In this document: piece after piece, positions 52,954-62,383 of the stretch | Layout: each line of letters begins with the position of its first letter | Position numbering within the stretch: position 1 is the first letter of the stretch | Source of the DNA: Lachnospiraceae bacterium | GTDB taxonomy: Bacteria > Bacillota > Clostridia > Lachnospirales > Lachnospiraceae | Direction: 5' to 3' | Length of the DNA: 64,000 nt | NCBI GenBank assembly: GCA_017461725.1 | Contig: JAFTXG010000019.1 | Location: forward strand, 1-64,000 | Program-made: the position numbers and the translations under genes | Notes under the pieces: model-generated | The model's database searches: none | Told to the model about the DNA's origin: nothing | Seen by the model: the letters and a program-made list of their open reading frames with translations, nothing else

Positions 52954-52982
52954 ATTATATGTTTTGATGTATGGTTTGTCAA
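52954..52982 (-). promoter_or_regulatory. perfect-consensus promoter of the GT87 copy 2
   Basis: On the minus strand TTGACA, 17 bases, TATAAT (plus coordinates 52977-52982 and 52954-52959). Both hexamers are perfect and spacing is optimal. Confidence 0.93.
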
Positions 52983-53109
52983 CGCTGGCGTGACATTTTA
53001 CATGGAAATAATCAAACAGTTAAATAAACTTCGGCTTTATTTATTATGATATGTATGGTATTATGTAATTCAACAGATAAAAATAAATGCTGTTGATGAG
53101 GGCTGAAAT

Positions 53110-54762
53110 ATGAGTAATAAGAAGACGTCTGGAATTATGGAAAGAGTGAGAAGAAAGAAACTGGATATGGAACCCGTTTCTATTATGCAGCCGCCATATG
53201 ACGATGTTTTGCTGAATGATGAACTGAAAGAGGTCACGCAGCATTATGAATGTAAAATGGAATATCATGTTTCACAGAGAAAATGGGTCAATTTGATAAA
53301 AAAGGTCATCATCAGATTGAACCGCTTTTTTGTAATGCCCATGGCTGAGCATCAGACGTTATGGAATGCGTCCGCAGCAAGAGCCTTTCGTGAGACAAAA
53401 CGATTGCTTGATGAACAGAATCAAGTGATAAAAACGCTTTGCCGTCAGGTTGAGCAGCAGGACGCGTATATTCGTGCCTGTCAGAATGAGATTAACTATT
53501 TGCTGGCGAAAGCAGGAAATCAAATCCACATAGAAAAACAAAAAAATTCTGGAAATGTCAAAAATTATTATATTGCACTGATAACACCGATGCCGCCTCA
53601 AAAAACCGGGATTGCGAATTTTGAATCCAAATTAATTCCGTATTTGACGAAATATTTTAAAATCGATATATATGTGGATGGTGTAGATACGGGTGAAGTG
53701 GAAAAGGTTGCGGGGGTTGAGATTTATCCGTTAGGTATGTTTGAGGATAAAGCAGATGACTATGATGCAGTGATCTACGAAATTGGAAATACTGCGCTGT
53801 ACCACAAGGGTATTTTTGAATGTTTAGAGCGTCACCCGAAAGGGGCAATTGTTGAATTGCATGATTATGTAACGATGGGGCTGTTTATCGGAGCGTACGC
53901 GCACGATCGTAACAGATTGGAACAGTTAGCCACATTTGCGTATGGAGAAGAGGGTAAGATCATTTGTGATCAATATTTTCGAGAAGGTCCTACGGTTGAA
54001 ATGTTTCAGAAGTATCCGTTTTCGCACATTGCAACTGAGATGGCTGAGCATACCATTGTACACAATCAGTGGTCGTCTGCGATGCTTGGAAGAGGCAGAA
54101 GGAGTGTCATTTATCATCCGGCGTTTCCTAAGTTAGATATCGATGCGAGGATATTGAAGCGAGAAAAAGAAATATTACTGAACCGGTATAATCTGCAACA
54201 GCAGACTGTTATCGGTTGTTTCGGTTGGGTAAATACCAATAAGCGATGTGATGTTTTAATCCAGGCATTTCATCAGCTGAAGACGGCTGGGTATGATCGA
54301 ATTAAGCTGATGTTTTGGGGGGAGAGCAATGTTGATAATTTGGATGCATTGCTGAGCAGGCTGGAACTGGAAGATCATGTATTTGTCACCGGATATCTGG
54401 ACAGGGATGAGTATGAAGCCGCATTTGAATTGACGGATATTGTTGTTAATTTACGGTATCCCAGCATGGGAGAGAGTAGCGGAACATTGGCAGAGGCATT
54501 TGTCCACGGAAAACCGAGCATTGTGAGTGCTGTTGGCCAGTATATGGAGTTTCCGGATGATGTTTGCTGGAAATTGCCGGTAGATGACAATGAGACGGAC
54601 AATTTAGCGGCCTATCTTAAATATTTGATTGACGATGTTCAGACACGCATCGAGTTGGGTGAGAATGGACACCGTTATGCAGAAAGCGTTCTTTCTCCCG
54701 AGAGGATTGCGGAGGAATATTACCGAACTATTGACCTCGTAGTAAACAGCAGAATGGATTGA
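53110..54762 (+). CDS. GT-B (GT4-like) glycosyltransferase with N-terminal coiled-coil module
   Basis: A 550-residue protein. Residues 1-155 hold a basic amphipathic helix (about 58-72, NLIKKVIIRLNRFF), the motif QTLWN (82-86) and a coiled coil (about 95-130). A GT-B enzyme follows: start ALITPMPPQKTGIANFESKLI (about 156), donor domain GCFGWVNTNKRCDVLIQAF and the E-x7-E motif in YPSMGESSGTLAEAF, then the tail PDDVCWKLP. Such GT4 enzymes use a nucleotide sugar and retain configuration. It starts the operon 53.1-62.3 kb. The N-module is shared with the unknown proteins at 55.9 and 56.5 kb. Confidence 0.82.
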   Translation: MSNKKTSGIMERVRRKKLDMEPVSIMQPPYDDVLLNDELKEVTQHYECKMEYHVSQRKWVNLIKKVIIRLNRFFVMPMAEHQTLWNASAARAFRETKRLLDEQNQVIKTLCRQVEQQDAYIRACQNEINYLLAKAGNQIHIEKQKNSGNVKNYYIALITPMPPQKTGIANFESKLIPYLTKYFKIDIYVDGVDTGEVEKVAGVEIYPLGMFEDKADDYDAVIYEIGNTALYHKGIFECLERHPKGAIVELHDYVTMGLFIGAYAHDRNRLEQLATFAYGEEGKIICDQYFREGPTVEMFQKYPFSHIATEMAEHTIVHNQWSSAMLGRGRRSVIYHPAFPKLDIDARILKREKEILLNRYNLQQQTVIGCFGWVNTNKRCDVLIQAFHQLKTAGYDRIKLMFWGESNVDNLDALLSRLELEDHVFVTGYLDRDEYEAAFELTDIVVNLRYPSMGESSGTLAEAFVHGKPSIVSAVGQYMEFPDDVCWKLPVDDNETDNLAAYLKYLIDDVQTRIELGENGHRYAESVLSPERIAEEYYRTIDLVVNSRMD

Positions 54763-54811
54763 TTGAAGGTTTAATAAAGCTGATTTATCATATTGACTGG
54801 AGGCAGAAGCG

Positions 54812-55858
54812 ATGAAAATTGCTATTGCAACCGTGCAGATTCCCTTTGTTTCCGGTGGGGCGGAGTTTCTTGCACAAAATTTGAAAACCGAGTTGGCAGC
54901 GCGGGGACACGATGCGGAAATAGTGACGATTCCTTTTGTTGATGAGCCGATGCATATGATTTCAAATCACGTGATGGCAGCTCGTATGATGGATTTGAAT
55001 TATTCGTGGGCTGGCCGGGTGGATCTGTGTATTGGGTTAAAATTTCCGGCATATTGCATTCCTCACTCCAACAAGGTCAATTGGATTTTGCATCAACATC
55101 GGGGGGCCTATGATTTATTTGATACGGAGTATACAAACCTGCGGTGTGATCCGGATGGGCTCATCATGCGTCAGACTATATACAATGCAGACAATCTGTA
55201 TCTGATGGAGGCAAAACGGAACTATACGATTGCTCGGAACGTGTCTGCCAGATTGAGGCGATATAATGGAATCGAGTCAACCCCGCTGTATCACCCTTGC
55301 CCGGAGATGGAAAAATTTTATTGTGAAGGTAGTGAGGATTATATTTTAATGCCCAGTCGAATTAGTTCGACAAAGCGGCAGATGCTGGCATTGAGAGCCA
55401 TGTGTTTGACCAAAAGCAGGATCAAGCTTTATCTGGTGGGCAGAGCTGATTCAGAGGCAGAAAGGAATCGAGTTATTTCGTTTATTCGCGAACATAAATT
55501 AGAAGATCGGGTGAAATATTTTGATTATGTGACACAGGAGGAAAAGTTTCGGCTTTACGCAAATGCAAAAGCAGTCCTGTTTATTCCGGTTGACGAGGAT
55601 TACGGATATATTACAGTGGAGGCGATGGCATCGTCAAAACCGATAATTACGGCGTTGGACAGTGGTGGCCCGTTGGAGTTTGTTCTGGATGAACAGACCG
55701 GTGAGGTCGTTGTGCCGGAAGCGGAAGAGATTGCGCGAGCGATCGATTATATGGCGTCATCAAAATATGCAGCGATTGAAATGGGTAAGCGTGGAAAACA
55801 GCACCTGATCGATATGAATATATCCTGGGATAATGTGGTAAAGGAGTTGACAAGATGA
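54812..55858 (+). CDS. GT4-family glycosyltransferase
   Basis: A 348-residue GT-B enzyme: start KIAIATVQIPFVSGGAEFLAQNL (glycine-rich acceptor-domain loop), middle YILMPSRISSTKRQMLALRAM, and the E-x7-E donor motif DEDYGYITVEAMASSKP. Gene sits 49 bases after the previous one; CTGGAGGCAGAAGCG precedes the ATG. Its last codons overlap the start of an unknown coiled-coil protein (ATGA). Substrates unknown. Confidence 0.88.
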   Translation: MKIAIATVQIPFVSGGAEFLAQNLKTELAARGHDAEIVTIPFVDEPMHMISNHVMAARMMDLNYSWAGRVDLCIGLKFPAYCIPHSNKVNWILHQHRGAYDLFDTEYTNLRCDPDGLIMRQTIYNADNLYLMEAKRNYTIARNVSARLRRYNGIESTPLYHPCPEMEKFYCEGSEDYILMPSRISSTKRQMLALRAMCLTKSRIKLYLVGRADSEAERNRVISFIREHKLEDRVKYFDYVTQEEKFRLYANAKAVLFIPVDEDYGYITVEAMASSKPIITALDSGGPLEFVLDEQTGEVVVPEAEEIARAIDYMASSKYAAIEMGKRGKQHLIDMNISWDNVVKELTR

Positions 55859-56469
55859 TTGGAACAACGGAGTACGTGGTAAAAAATGTGATTTCGGATT
55901 TGAAAGATAAAGAAGTTTCCTTTGAAGCTGGTGAACGGGATGATTATCTGGGGGAATTGACGGTTGATGTTTTGCTGAAACGTGATACGTCCGGAATAGC
56001 AGAGCGGATTGAGGTGGATTTGAGCGGGATGGATAGCCTGAAGATTGCAGAGATGATTGAGGCCAGAAATAGAAATAATCACATCTATGAAGTGAAATCA
56101 TGTCCTCCATCGGGAGCAAGTGGGTCATTTCTGGGCAAAGTAAAAAATAAAATAAAGCTGTTGATCTATAAAATGGTAGCGCCCATGCTGGATGAGGTGA
56201 TACTGGAACAGAATAAGTTCAATGCCTCAGTGACGGGATCAATTAATTTGATTGCGGACAATCTGGCCACCGTTGCGGAATTCAGTCGCAGGCAGTATGA
56301 AGTGATGAATCGGGAGGTTGAGCTCCTTCGAAGTGAAGTGGATCGTTTGCGGAAAGAGACTGTTGCAGAACGCTTGGAAGTGGTGAAAGCAGAGAAGCAT
56401 CATCACTGGGAAGTGGATCAACTTAAAGAGCAGATCGAGGAATTGCAAAAACAATTGAGCGGAAGATAA
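55855..56469 (+). CDS. unknown coiled-coil protein of the glycan cluster (A)
   Basis: A 204-residue protein with no recognised catalytic domain. An acidic/charged N-terminal part (1-80) is followed by a basic amphipathic segment KVKNKIKLLIYKMVAPM (95-111), the motif QNKFN (119-123) and a long coiled coil (about 145-202, RREVELLRSEVDRLR-like heptads). The gene overlaps the preceding GT4 gene by 4 bases, so it is translated with it. A scaffold or length-control partner of the transferases is possible, by analogy with coiled-coil rulers in capsule and O-antigen systems; this is inference. Confidence 0.6.
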   Translation: MIGTTEYVVKNVISDLKDKEVSFEAGERDDYLGELTVDVLLKRDTSGIAERIEVDLSGMDSLKIAEMIEARNRNNHIYEVKSCPPSGASGSFLGKVKNKIKLLIYKMVAPMLDEVILEQNKFNASVTGSINLIADNLATVAEFSRRQYEVMNREVELLRSEVDRLRKETVAERLEVVKAEKHHHWEVDQLKEQIEELQKQLSGR

Positions 56470-56500
56470 TATCGAATGAAAACGAGAAAACAGAAAGTTG

Positions 56501-57205
56501 ATGAACTATATGGATCAGAAAAGCAACGTGGAAGAGCATTCTGTCGAGAACATTTCCGTAGAGGCAATCATGGAAGTGATTAAACAAAAGATTGTCGCGG
56601 ATCGAGAGAATGATGTTTTGGAGAATGCGGAGAGTCGGAAGGATTATATTACGAGCGAAAACGCGATAAATATTTTTGACCGAACGGTTGATGCGGCAGA
56701 TATTATGCGAAAGGTGATTGATGAAGTGGGAAAAAATCACGCAAAACAACTGGAATTAGAAACGGATAAATCTGCTGTGGGGAACTTTGAACAGTTGTCT
56801 GTACAGCTTGAAGAAATTCGAGATGCAGTTATTCGGACTGAATTGGAATCGAGAGAATATAAAGAGCCGGGAAGAATCATTGGTGTAAATCCAAAACGTC
56901 CGGCTTTGCTGAATAAACTGTTGCTTCTTTATAAGCGGTTTGTGCGGAAATCCACGAGATATTTGGCGGTAGACCAGACTATGTTTAATGACAAAACGGG
57001 ATACTGTATCAGTTCGCTCGGAGAGTCGTTAACATCCGTTGTAGATGCTCTTCGGTTGATGCAGGGAATAGTTCGTCATCAGGAAGATAAACAACGAGAG
57101 ATGTGGCTGGAAATTGTTCGGTTGAATACGCAGATTGCTAAATATGAAACAACTCTGAAACAGCTAGTACAGCGATTGGATGATATGGAAAAGACGGAAA
57201 ATTGA
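56501..57205 (+). CDS. unknown coiled-coil protein of the glycan cluster (B)
   Basis: A 234-residue protein of no recognised family. Residues about 75-118 and 175-232 are coiled-coil-like; between them lie PALLNKLLLLYKRFVRKS (about 135-152, basic amphipathic) and DQTMFN (158-163), the same order as in the gene before it and in the N-terminus of the GT at 53.1 kb. Start ATG 56501 has a weak upstream site; TTG 56498 and ATG 56510 are alternatives. Its stop is one base before the next gene. Confidence 0.58.
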   Translation: MNYMDQKSNVEEHSVENISVEAIMEVIKQKIVADRENDVLENAESRKDYITSENAINIFDRTVDAADIMRKVIDEVGKNHAKQLELETDKSAVGNFEQLSVQLEEIRDAVIRTELESREYKEPGRIIGVNPKRPALLNKLLLLYKRFVRKSTRYLAVDQTMFNDKTGYCISSLGESLTSVVDALRLMQGIVRHQEDKQREMWLEIVRLNTQIAKYETTLKQLVQRLDDMEKTEN

Positions 57206-57206
57206 A

Positions 57207-58982
57207 ATGAATATATTGATTGACGGGCAGACGTTAGAAACGCCAGAGGTAAATCGGGGAATCGGAGTATATATAAAGAATACATTGAATTATATGGTAA
57301 AGTTGTCGATTACTCATCATTGGTATATTGCAGTAAGTGATCGGTCATGTTTGTTGGCACTGGATCCATGGGTCGCTAAGCAGTTGATTCCGATTGAAAA
57401 AGATATTTTTGCTCCGACGACGGATTATTCGCTGTCGGAAGCCTATACTCGGGAACTGGAAGTGATAGTGGAAGAAAAACACATTGATGTATTTTGGTGC
57501 CCAAATCCATTGATGGTAAATGTGCTTTTTCTGACGCGAGAGCTGTCATGCAGAATGTATGCAACGCTTTATGATCTGATTCCGCTGATTATGCCGCCTC
57601 AGGATTGGAGCGATGAGGTTCGCGTAGAATATTTGCGAAGAGTTCGTTATCTGGCAGAGAGCAGAGTGGAATTATTGGCGATTTCCAGCGCGACGAAGTC
57701 AGATTTTATCCAGAGGGTACGGGCCAAATCAGGTATTCATGTAACGTTACTGGCTGCAGACAGCTGCAGATTTTATGAAGCGGTTTCAGAAAAGCGACCT
57801 GATGAAGAGGCAGTGATTGTTTTTACGGGAGGATTTGACTACCGGAAAAATATGGATGGAGCGTTGGCTGCATTCGGGAAAGCCAAAAGGGAAAATCCAG
57901 ACAATAAATTGCTTCAGACGGCAAAGCTGTACCTGGTTTGCAGTGCCTCAGAAGAAAAAAAAGAAGAATTCTATGTAAAAGCAAATCATCTGGGAATCAG
58001 AGAAAATGTAGTGATTACCGGGTATATTTCGGATCGGGAGCTGGCTGATCTTTATCGTCGATGTGATCTTTTCTTTTTCCCGTCTCTTTATGAGGGGTTT
58101 GGGCTCCCGATTTTGGAGGCGATGCTCTCCGGCGCGTACGTTTTGAGCGCCGATAATTCGTCCCTGCCGGAGGTCTGCGGAGGCTATTGCATGCTCTGTC
58201 ATGCGGAAGATATCGAAGATATGGCAGAAAAGCTGGTTGATGCTTTGGAGATTTCTCGCAGTGAGCCTTTGTCAGAAAAGCAGAAACGTCAGGCATATGC
58301 CATGGAATATTCATGGGAAGGGACAGCGCGCCGGACGTTGGCTGTGCTTGAACTGGAGGATACTTGCGAGAACAACGCAGCAGAATCGGGGAACAACGTT
58401 ACGAGTGGCGCTTGGCAAAAACAGATAGAGAGAAAAAAGCAGTTTGCGGAATTGATTCATCATCGAGGCGAGATTCTGATTGGCTGTATGGGGTTTGGCC
58501 TGTCGGGGAGAAGAATGGATACGGTTATTCGGGCTCTCCATTGTTTGATCCATGAGGCTTATCTGGTCAAACTTGTTATGCTGGGAAAGAAGGACGAGAT
58601 GTTTATTAATCGCATCTGCGAGGCGGGATTGTCAGAATATGTCTGTGAGTTACCCTGCGAAGGTGAGAAAGATGTCCTGATAGGGGCTGAGTTGACTGAT
58701 ATTGTACTGGATATGCAGGATTTAATTGTTGGCAAGACAACCAGCGAGGTATGTGCGTTGATGCGGACGGGTAAACCCATGATTGTGCTTGATTCGGAGC
58801 TGTATCAGAAATATCCGGACGAAGTTTGCTGGAAGGTTCCGGAGGGGGAACTTGAGGCTCAGGTGTTGACAGCACTGATAAAATATCTAATCGAACAGCC
58901 GGAAATGAGAGCAGTACTTGGTGGCAATGCGGAAACGTGTGCAGAGTGGGTTCTTTGTCCGACAGACCCCGAGCGGAGATAA
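57207..58982 (+). CDS. GT4 glycosyltransferase fused to a degenerate GT-B domain
   Basis: A 591-residue protein. Residues 1-385 form a complete GT4 enzyme: MNILIDGQTLETPEVNRGIGVY, IVFTGGFDYRKNMDGAL and the E-x7-E motif YEGFGLPILEAM. Residues 400-590 repeat a donor domain (IGCMGFGLSGRRMDTVIRAL to PDEVCWKVP), like the C-terminal half of the GT at 53.1 kb, but the acidic E-x7-E pair is replaced by GKTTSEVCAL, so it is probably inactive. ATG 57207 is placed one base after the previous stop. Confidence 0.82.
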   Translation: MNILIDGQTLETPEVNRGIGVYIKNTLNYMVKLSITHHWYIAVSDRSCLLALDPWVAKQLIPIEKDIFAPTTDYSLSEAYTRELEVIVEEKHIDVFWCPNPLMVNVLFLTRELSCRMYATLYDLIPLIMPPQDWSDEVRVEYLRRVRYLAESRVELLAISSATKSDFIQRVRAKSGIHVTLLAADSCRFYEAVSEKRPDEEAVIVFTGGFDYRKNMDGALAAFGKAKRENPDNKLLQTAKLYLVCSASEEKKEEFYVKANHLGIRENVVITGYISDRELADLYRRCDLFFFPSLYEGFGLPILEAMLSGAYVLSADNSSLPEVCGGYCMLCHAEDIEDMAEKLVDALEISRSEPLSEKQKRQAYAMEYSWEGTARRTLAVLELEDTCENNAAESGNNVTSGAWQKQIERKKQFAELIHHRGEILIGCMGFGLSGRRMDTVIRALHCLIHEAYLVKLVMLGKKDEMFINRICEAGLSEYVCELPCEGEKDVLIGAELTDIVLDMQDLIVGKTTSEVCALMRTGKPMIVLDSELYQKYPDEVCWKVPEGELEAQVLTALIKYLIEQPEMRAVLGGNAETCAEWVLCPTDPERR

Positions 58983-59023
58983 ATATTTTATTAAGTGATA
59001 CGAAAAAGTTGAATGGGGGCAGT

Positions 59024-60232
59024 ATGGAGAAAAAGACAATTGCACTGGTGATTCCGTGGTATGGTGATTCTATTCGCGGCGGAGCTGAAATGGAATGTAA
59101 TTCACTGGCACACAGTTTGTCTGCGGCAGGATATCCGGTGGAGGTGTTTACTACCTGTGTGAAAGACGCGGCCTGTGACCGCGGAAAAAACACGATGGCT
59201 CCCGGCTTGTATATGGAAAGTGGAATCCCGGTTAGGCGTTTTCTGGTGAGAGAAGAAAGAGATGTAGAGAAATATGATCGCGCCAACCTTCGCATATACC
59301 GAAATGAACCGTTTACCTCCGAAGATGAAGAAATTTACTTCCGGGAGGATATCAATAGTGATGAAATGTATGCATATATTACGGAAAATAAAGAAAATTA
59401 TCGTGCATTTATCTTTATTCCGTATATGTATGGGATAACCTATAACGGGTCGTCTTGTTGTAAGGAAAAGAGTGTTCTGATCCCTTGTCTGCACGACGAG
59501 AGCTATGCGTATATGCAGGTGTTGAAAAAGAAGATGAATGAGTTTCGCGGGATGGTGTTCAATGCTGAACCGGAACGCGAGTTGGCGAAGAAACTCTATG
59601 GTTTGGACGGAGTTTACACCGAATTGGCTGGGGTTGGGATCGATACAGATTGGCATAGAGCGGTCGACCCCGAGGCTTTTCGGAAAAAATACGGGATACA
59701 GGATGAGTTTATTCTGTATGCGGGTCGAAAGGATGCCGGAAAAAAGGCTGATGAGCTGATCAGATTCTTTTTGCAATACAAGCGCGATATGAAAAATAAG
59801 CATTTGAAATTGGTGTTGATTGGGGGAGGAGAACTTCCCGTTTTGGTCCCGGAAACATATCGGTCGGAGGTTATCGATCTGGGATTTGTTTCTGTTGAGG
59901 ACAAGCACAATGCTTTCGCGGCATGTACGGTCTTTTGTAATCCCTCCTATTTTGAGAGCTTTTCTATCGTTATCATGGAGGCTTGGCTGGCGAAACGGCC
60001 TGTGCTGGTTTCGGCACACTGCGAAGTGACAACCGACTTTGCCCGAAAAACCAACGGAGGATTGTGGTATGAAAACTATTGGGAGTTCAGAGAGTGCGTG
60101 GGATACTTGCTGAGTCATCGGTCAGAAGGCAGAGAAATGGGCGAAAACGGATGCAGGTATGTGTTGGAGAATTTTGCTCATGGGAAAATCGCGGAGAAGT
60201 ATCTGGCATTTGTGGAAGAATGTGGGTTGTAA
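59024..60232 (+). CDS. GT4-family glycosyltransferase
   Basis: A 402-residue GT-B enzyme. Start KKTIALVIPWYGDSIRGGAEME (acceptor loop), GYAGRKDAGKKADELIRFF-like donor start (FILYAGRKDAGKK), and YFESFSIVIMEAWLAKRP (E-x7-E). GGGGGC precedes the ATG at 59024; 29 residues from ATG 58937 would overlap the previous gene. Followed by a large membrane protein. Donor sugar unknown. Confidence 0.88.
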   Translation: MEKKTIALVIPWYGDSIRGGAEMECNSLAHSLSAAGYPVEVFTTCVKDAACDRGKNTMAPGLYMESGIPVRRFLVREERDVEKYDRANLRIYRNEPFTSEDEEIYFREDINSDEMYAYITENKENYRAFIFIPYMYGITYNGSSCCKEKSVLIPCLHDESYAYMQVLKKKMNEFRGMVFNAEPERELAKKLYGLDGVYTELAGVGIDTDWHRAVDPEAFRKKYGIQDEFILYAGRKDAGKKADELIRFFLQYKRDMKNKHLKLVLIGGGELPVLVPETYRSEVIDLGFVSVEDKHNAFAACTVFCNPSYFESFSIVIMEAWLAKRPVLVSAHCEVTTDFARKTNGGLWYENYWEFRECVGYLLSHRSEGREMGENGCRYVLENFAHGKIAEKYLAFVEECGL

Positions 60233-60273
60233 AACGAAAAAACGTTAAGGAGAGAGGTTGTGAGGTAGGCAGA

Positions 60274-62253
60274 ATGATGAAAAAACGTCCCTGGTTGTTT
60301 GCGGTGTCATTTGTTTTGATTTTATATACAATATTGAGCTTTCTAGTTGCGTGTGAAGGCTCTATTCGCTATGCGGAAATTGATTCCAATGCCCTATCTC
60401 TTATTTCCCTGCAGTATCGTTTTTCTACGATTTGCAGCATGGAAGATATTATGCAGGCGCGGATTGATTTTCCACGGTTATATTCAGGTGTTTATTCTTA
60501 TGATACGCTACGCTCATCAAAGCTGATCTTTCTGTCGGAAAATGCATGGATGCCATATTATTTCCCGATTTGGCCCATGCTTTGTATCCCGATGAAAATC
60601 TTGTTGGCTGTCTTTGGACGTAATCAGGAGCGCGCGTTTGGACTTACAAATGCAGTGCTTTTGTGTTCTGCACTGTGGTGGATTCTTTTAAAACTGAAAG
60701 CGACTGACAAGCAAAAATTTTTCGTGTGCTTGTTATTAATTTGTTCACCGCTCGTCTTTTATATAAATTATATCAATTATGAGTGTTTCGTTGCGTCTTT
60801 CTTGATTTTGTCGGTTGTACAATATTTGAACCAACATAAAAAATCCTCGGCTATTTTGCTTTCGCTGGCTGGAATGGCAAATCAGACGGTAATGGCAGTT
60901 GGCATTGTCATGATCATATTTTATCTTTGCGGGATTGTTTTAGAGGAAATTAAAAAGGATGGCAGATTTCAAGTTCGACGTTTCTTTGTGACTAATGCAA
61001 AAGAAACTGTTTTGTATGCGTGTTGTTTCCTTCCGTGTTTTATTCCAAACATTTGGCGCATCGGCTATCAGGGGTCTGATCTTTTTTTGAATTCATCGCA
61101 AAGTGGTGGGATGCTTGAACGTGCGGTTGCTTATTTTTTTGATTTAAATTTAGGTGTTGCTTCTTTTGCCTTACTACAAATAGCTGCATTCGTGATTATG
61201 GTCAGTATAATAATGATAAAACGAGAGTGGAAAGAGTTATTTCTGCCTCTTGCTTTTGTTGCAACAGTGTTTGCTTACTCTTTGATGAGTCATATTTGTT
61301 GTGGGATGGAGTACTGCTCACGATATGTGGTTTGGTCATATCCGCTGGTTGCGATTTTTTTGGGGATTTATCTTTCGAAATATATTTATCGAAAGTCGTT
61401 ACTTGCCGTGGTGTTTTGCGGAATGAGCGCTCTTTCAACTTTTCAAATTTGTTTTAACTGCATTAACTGGGATTTCCGGGAATATCGGTGCTTTAATCCG
61501 GTTTCAAAGGCAGTCATGAATTATCTTCCGGAATTGTACAATCCGTTAGAGAGTATTTTTTATTCCAGAGGAAATCAGATTGATGACGGAAGTCAGTATC
61601 GCTCTGAGGAGTGGAAACCGACGTATTATAGTGATACAACTGTTCAGCGTTATCAAGAGATTCGTAAAATCATGTTTCGCAGTACAGCGGAAGATATTGA
61701 TCAGATATTGGGAGACCTTACCGGGACTGCGAAGGCTATGGAATGGTTGGAGAGAAAGCTTTATTCGTACCCGCTGGACGGTAAAATTCGATACATTAGT
61801 ATAAATCCGCTTGCAAAGGAACAGGTTAAGTTTGCAACACCGGAGGAAAAAGGTCTTGTTAAAGAATCTGTGATTTGTTACAGCAATAGCGACTTTGGCT
61901 TGGAGGGGGCGGATGCTTTTTATACTTTTTATGCCCCGATAACAATCAAAGAGAATACAGTGTATAAAATAGAATTGGAGATAAATTCTTCGTCTGGACT
62001 AAATCATAAGCTGTGGTTTGATTTTTATGGTGAAAATTATGATTTTGGAGAACAGGAATTACACGCGTTTTTGATCCCCGAAATATCAGAATACACATTC
62101 TATATAGACTCCGGCGATTTTGCTGAAGAAGGTTTGGATGTGAGACAAGGATATTTTAGATTGATATATCCCGATGTGATAGTAGATAATTTGCAGCCAA
62201 TCAAGAAACTCACCATCACTGAAATGGAGAAGACGAAGAATGTAACAAAATGA
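60274..62253 (+). CDS. large membrane protein with C-terminal extracytoplasmic domain, probable GT-C type
   Basis: A 659-residue protein: about eleven helices in residues 10-420, then a domain of about 230 residues outside the membrane containing beta-rich segments (KENTVYKIELEINSSSGLNHKLWF). The first loop carries SIRYAEIDSNALSL and DIMQARIDFPRLYS with acidic residues, as in GT-C enzymes. No family is recognised for certain; a glycan polymerase, ligase or lipid-sugar transferase would fit its last place in the cluster. ATG 60274 after GAGGTAGGC is preferred to a longer start at 60079 inside the previous gene. Confidence 0.6.
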   Translation: MMKKRPWLFAVSFVLILYTILSFLVACEGSIRYAEIDSNALSLISLQYRFSTICSMEDIMQARIDFPRLYSGVYSYDTLRSSKLIFLSENAWMPYYFPIWPMLCIPMKILLAVFGRNQERAFGLTNAVLLCSALWWILLKLKATDKQKFFVCLLLICSPLVFYINYINYECFVASFLILSVVQYLNQHKKSSAILLSLAGMANQTVMAVGIVMIIFYLCGIVLEEIKKDGRFQVRRFFVTNAKETVLYACCFLPCFIPNIWRIGYQGSDLFLNSSQSGGMLERAVAYFFDLNLGVASFALLQIAAFVIMVSIIMIKREWKELFLPLAFVATVFAYSLMSHICCGMEYCSRYVVWSYPLVAIFLGIYLSKYIYRKSLLAVVFCGMSALSTFQICFNCINWDFREYRCFNPVSKAVMNYLPELYNPLESIFYSRGNQIDDGSQYRSEEWKPTYYSDTTVQRYQEIRKIMFRSTAEDIDQILGDLTGTAKAMEWLERKLYSYPLDGKIRYISINPLAKEQVKFATPEEKGLVKESVICYSNSDFGLEGADAFYTFYAPITIKENTVYKIELEINSSSGLNHKLWFDFYGENYDFGEQELHAFLIPEISEYTFYIDSGDFAEEGLDVRQGYFRLIYPDVIVDNLQPIKKLTITEMEKTKNVTK

Positions 62254-62261
62254 AATTTTGT

Positions 62262-62295
62262 CAGCCGATATCGTTAAGGTATCGGCTGGATTTTT
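62262..62295 (+). terminator. terminator at the end of the second glycan cluster
   Basis: CAGCCGATA (62262-62270) pairs perfectly with TATCGGCTG (62280-62288), followed by GA-TTTTT. A GC-rich palindrome CGCCC-GGC-GGGCG follows at about 62302-62314. Confidence 0.88.
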
Positions 62296-62383
62296 GGTAC
62301 GCCCGGCGGGCGCACGTTCTAACAGGATATTTCTTTTCTCGTGACACCTTTACACTTTGGTTTGACACTTTCCCCCGAAACAC

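Noticed and set aside
52917-52982. ATG starts at 52937 and 52982 for the reverse-strand GT87 gene
   Set aside because: 52982 lies in the -35 box and 52937 lies upstream of the AGGAGG that positions the TTG at 52916.
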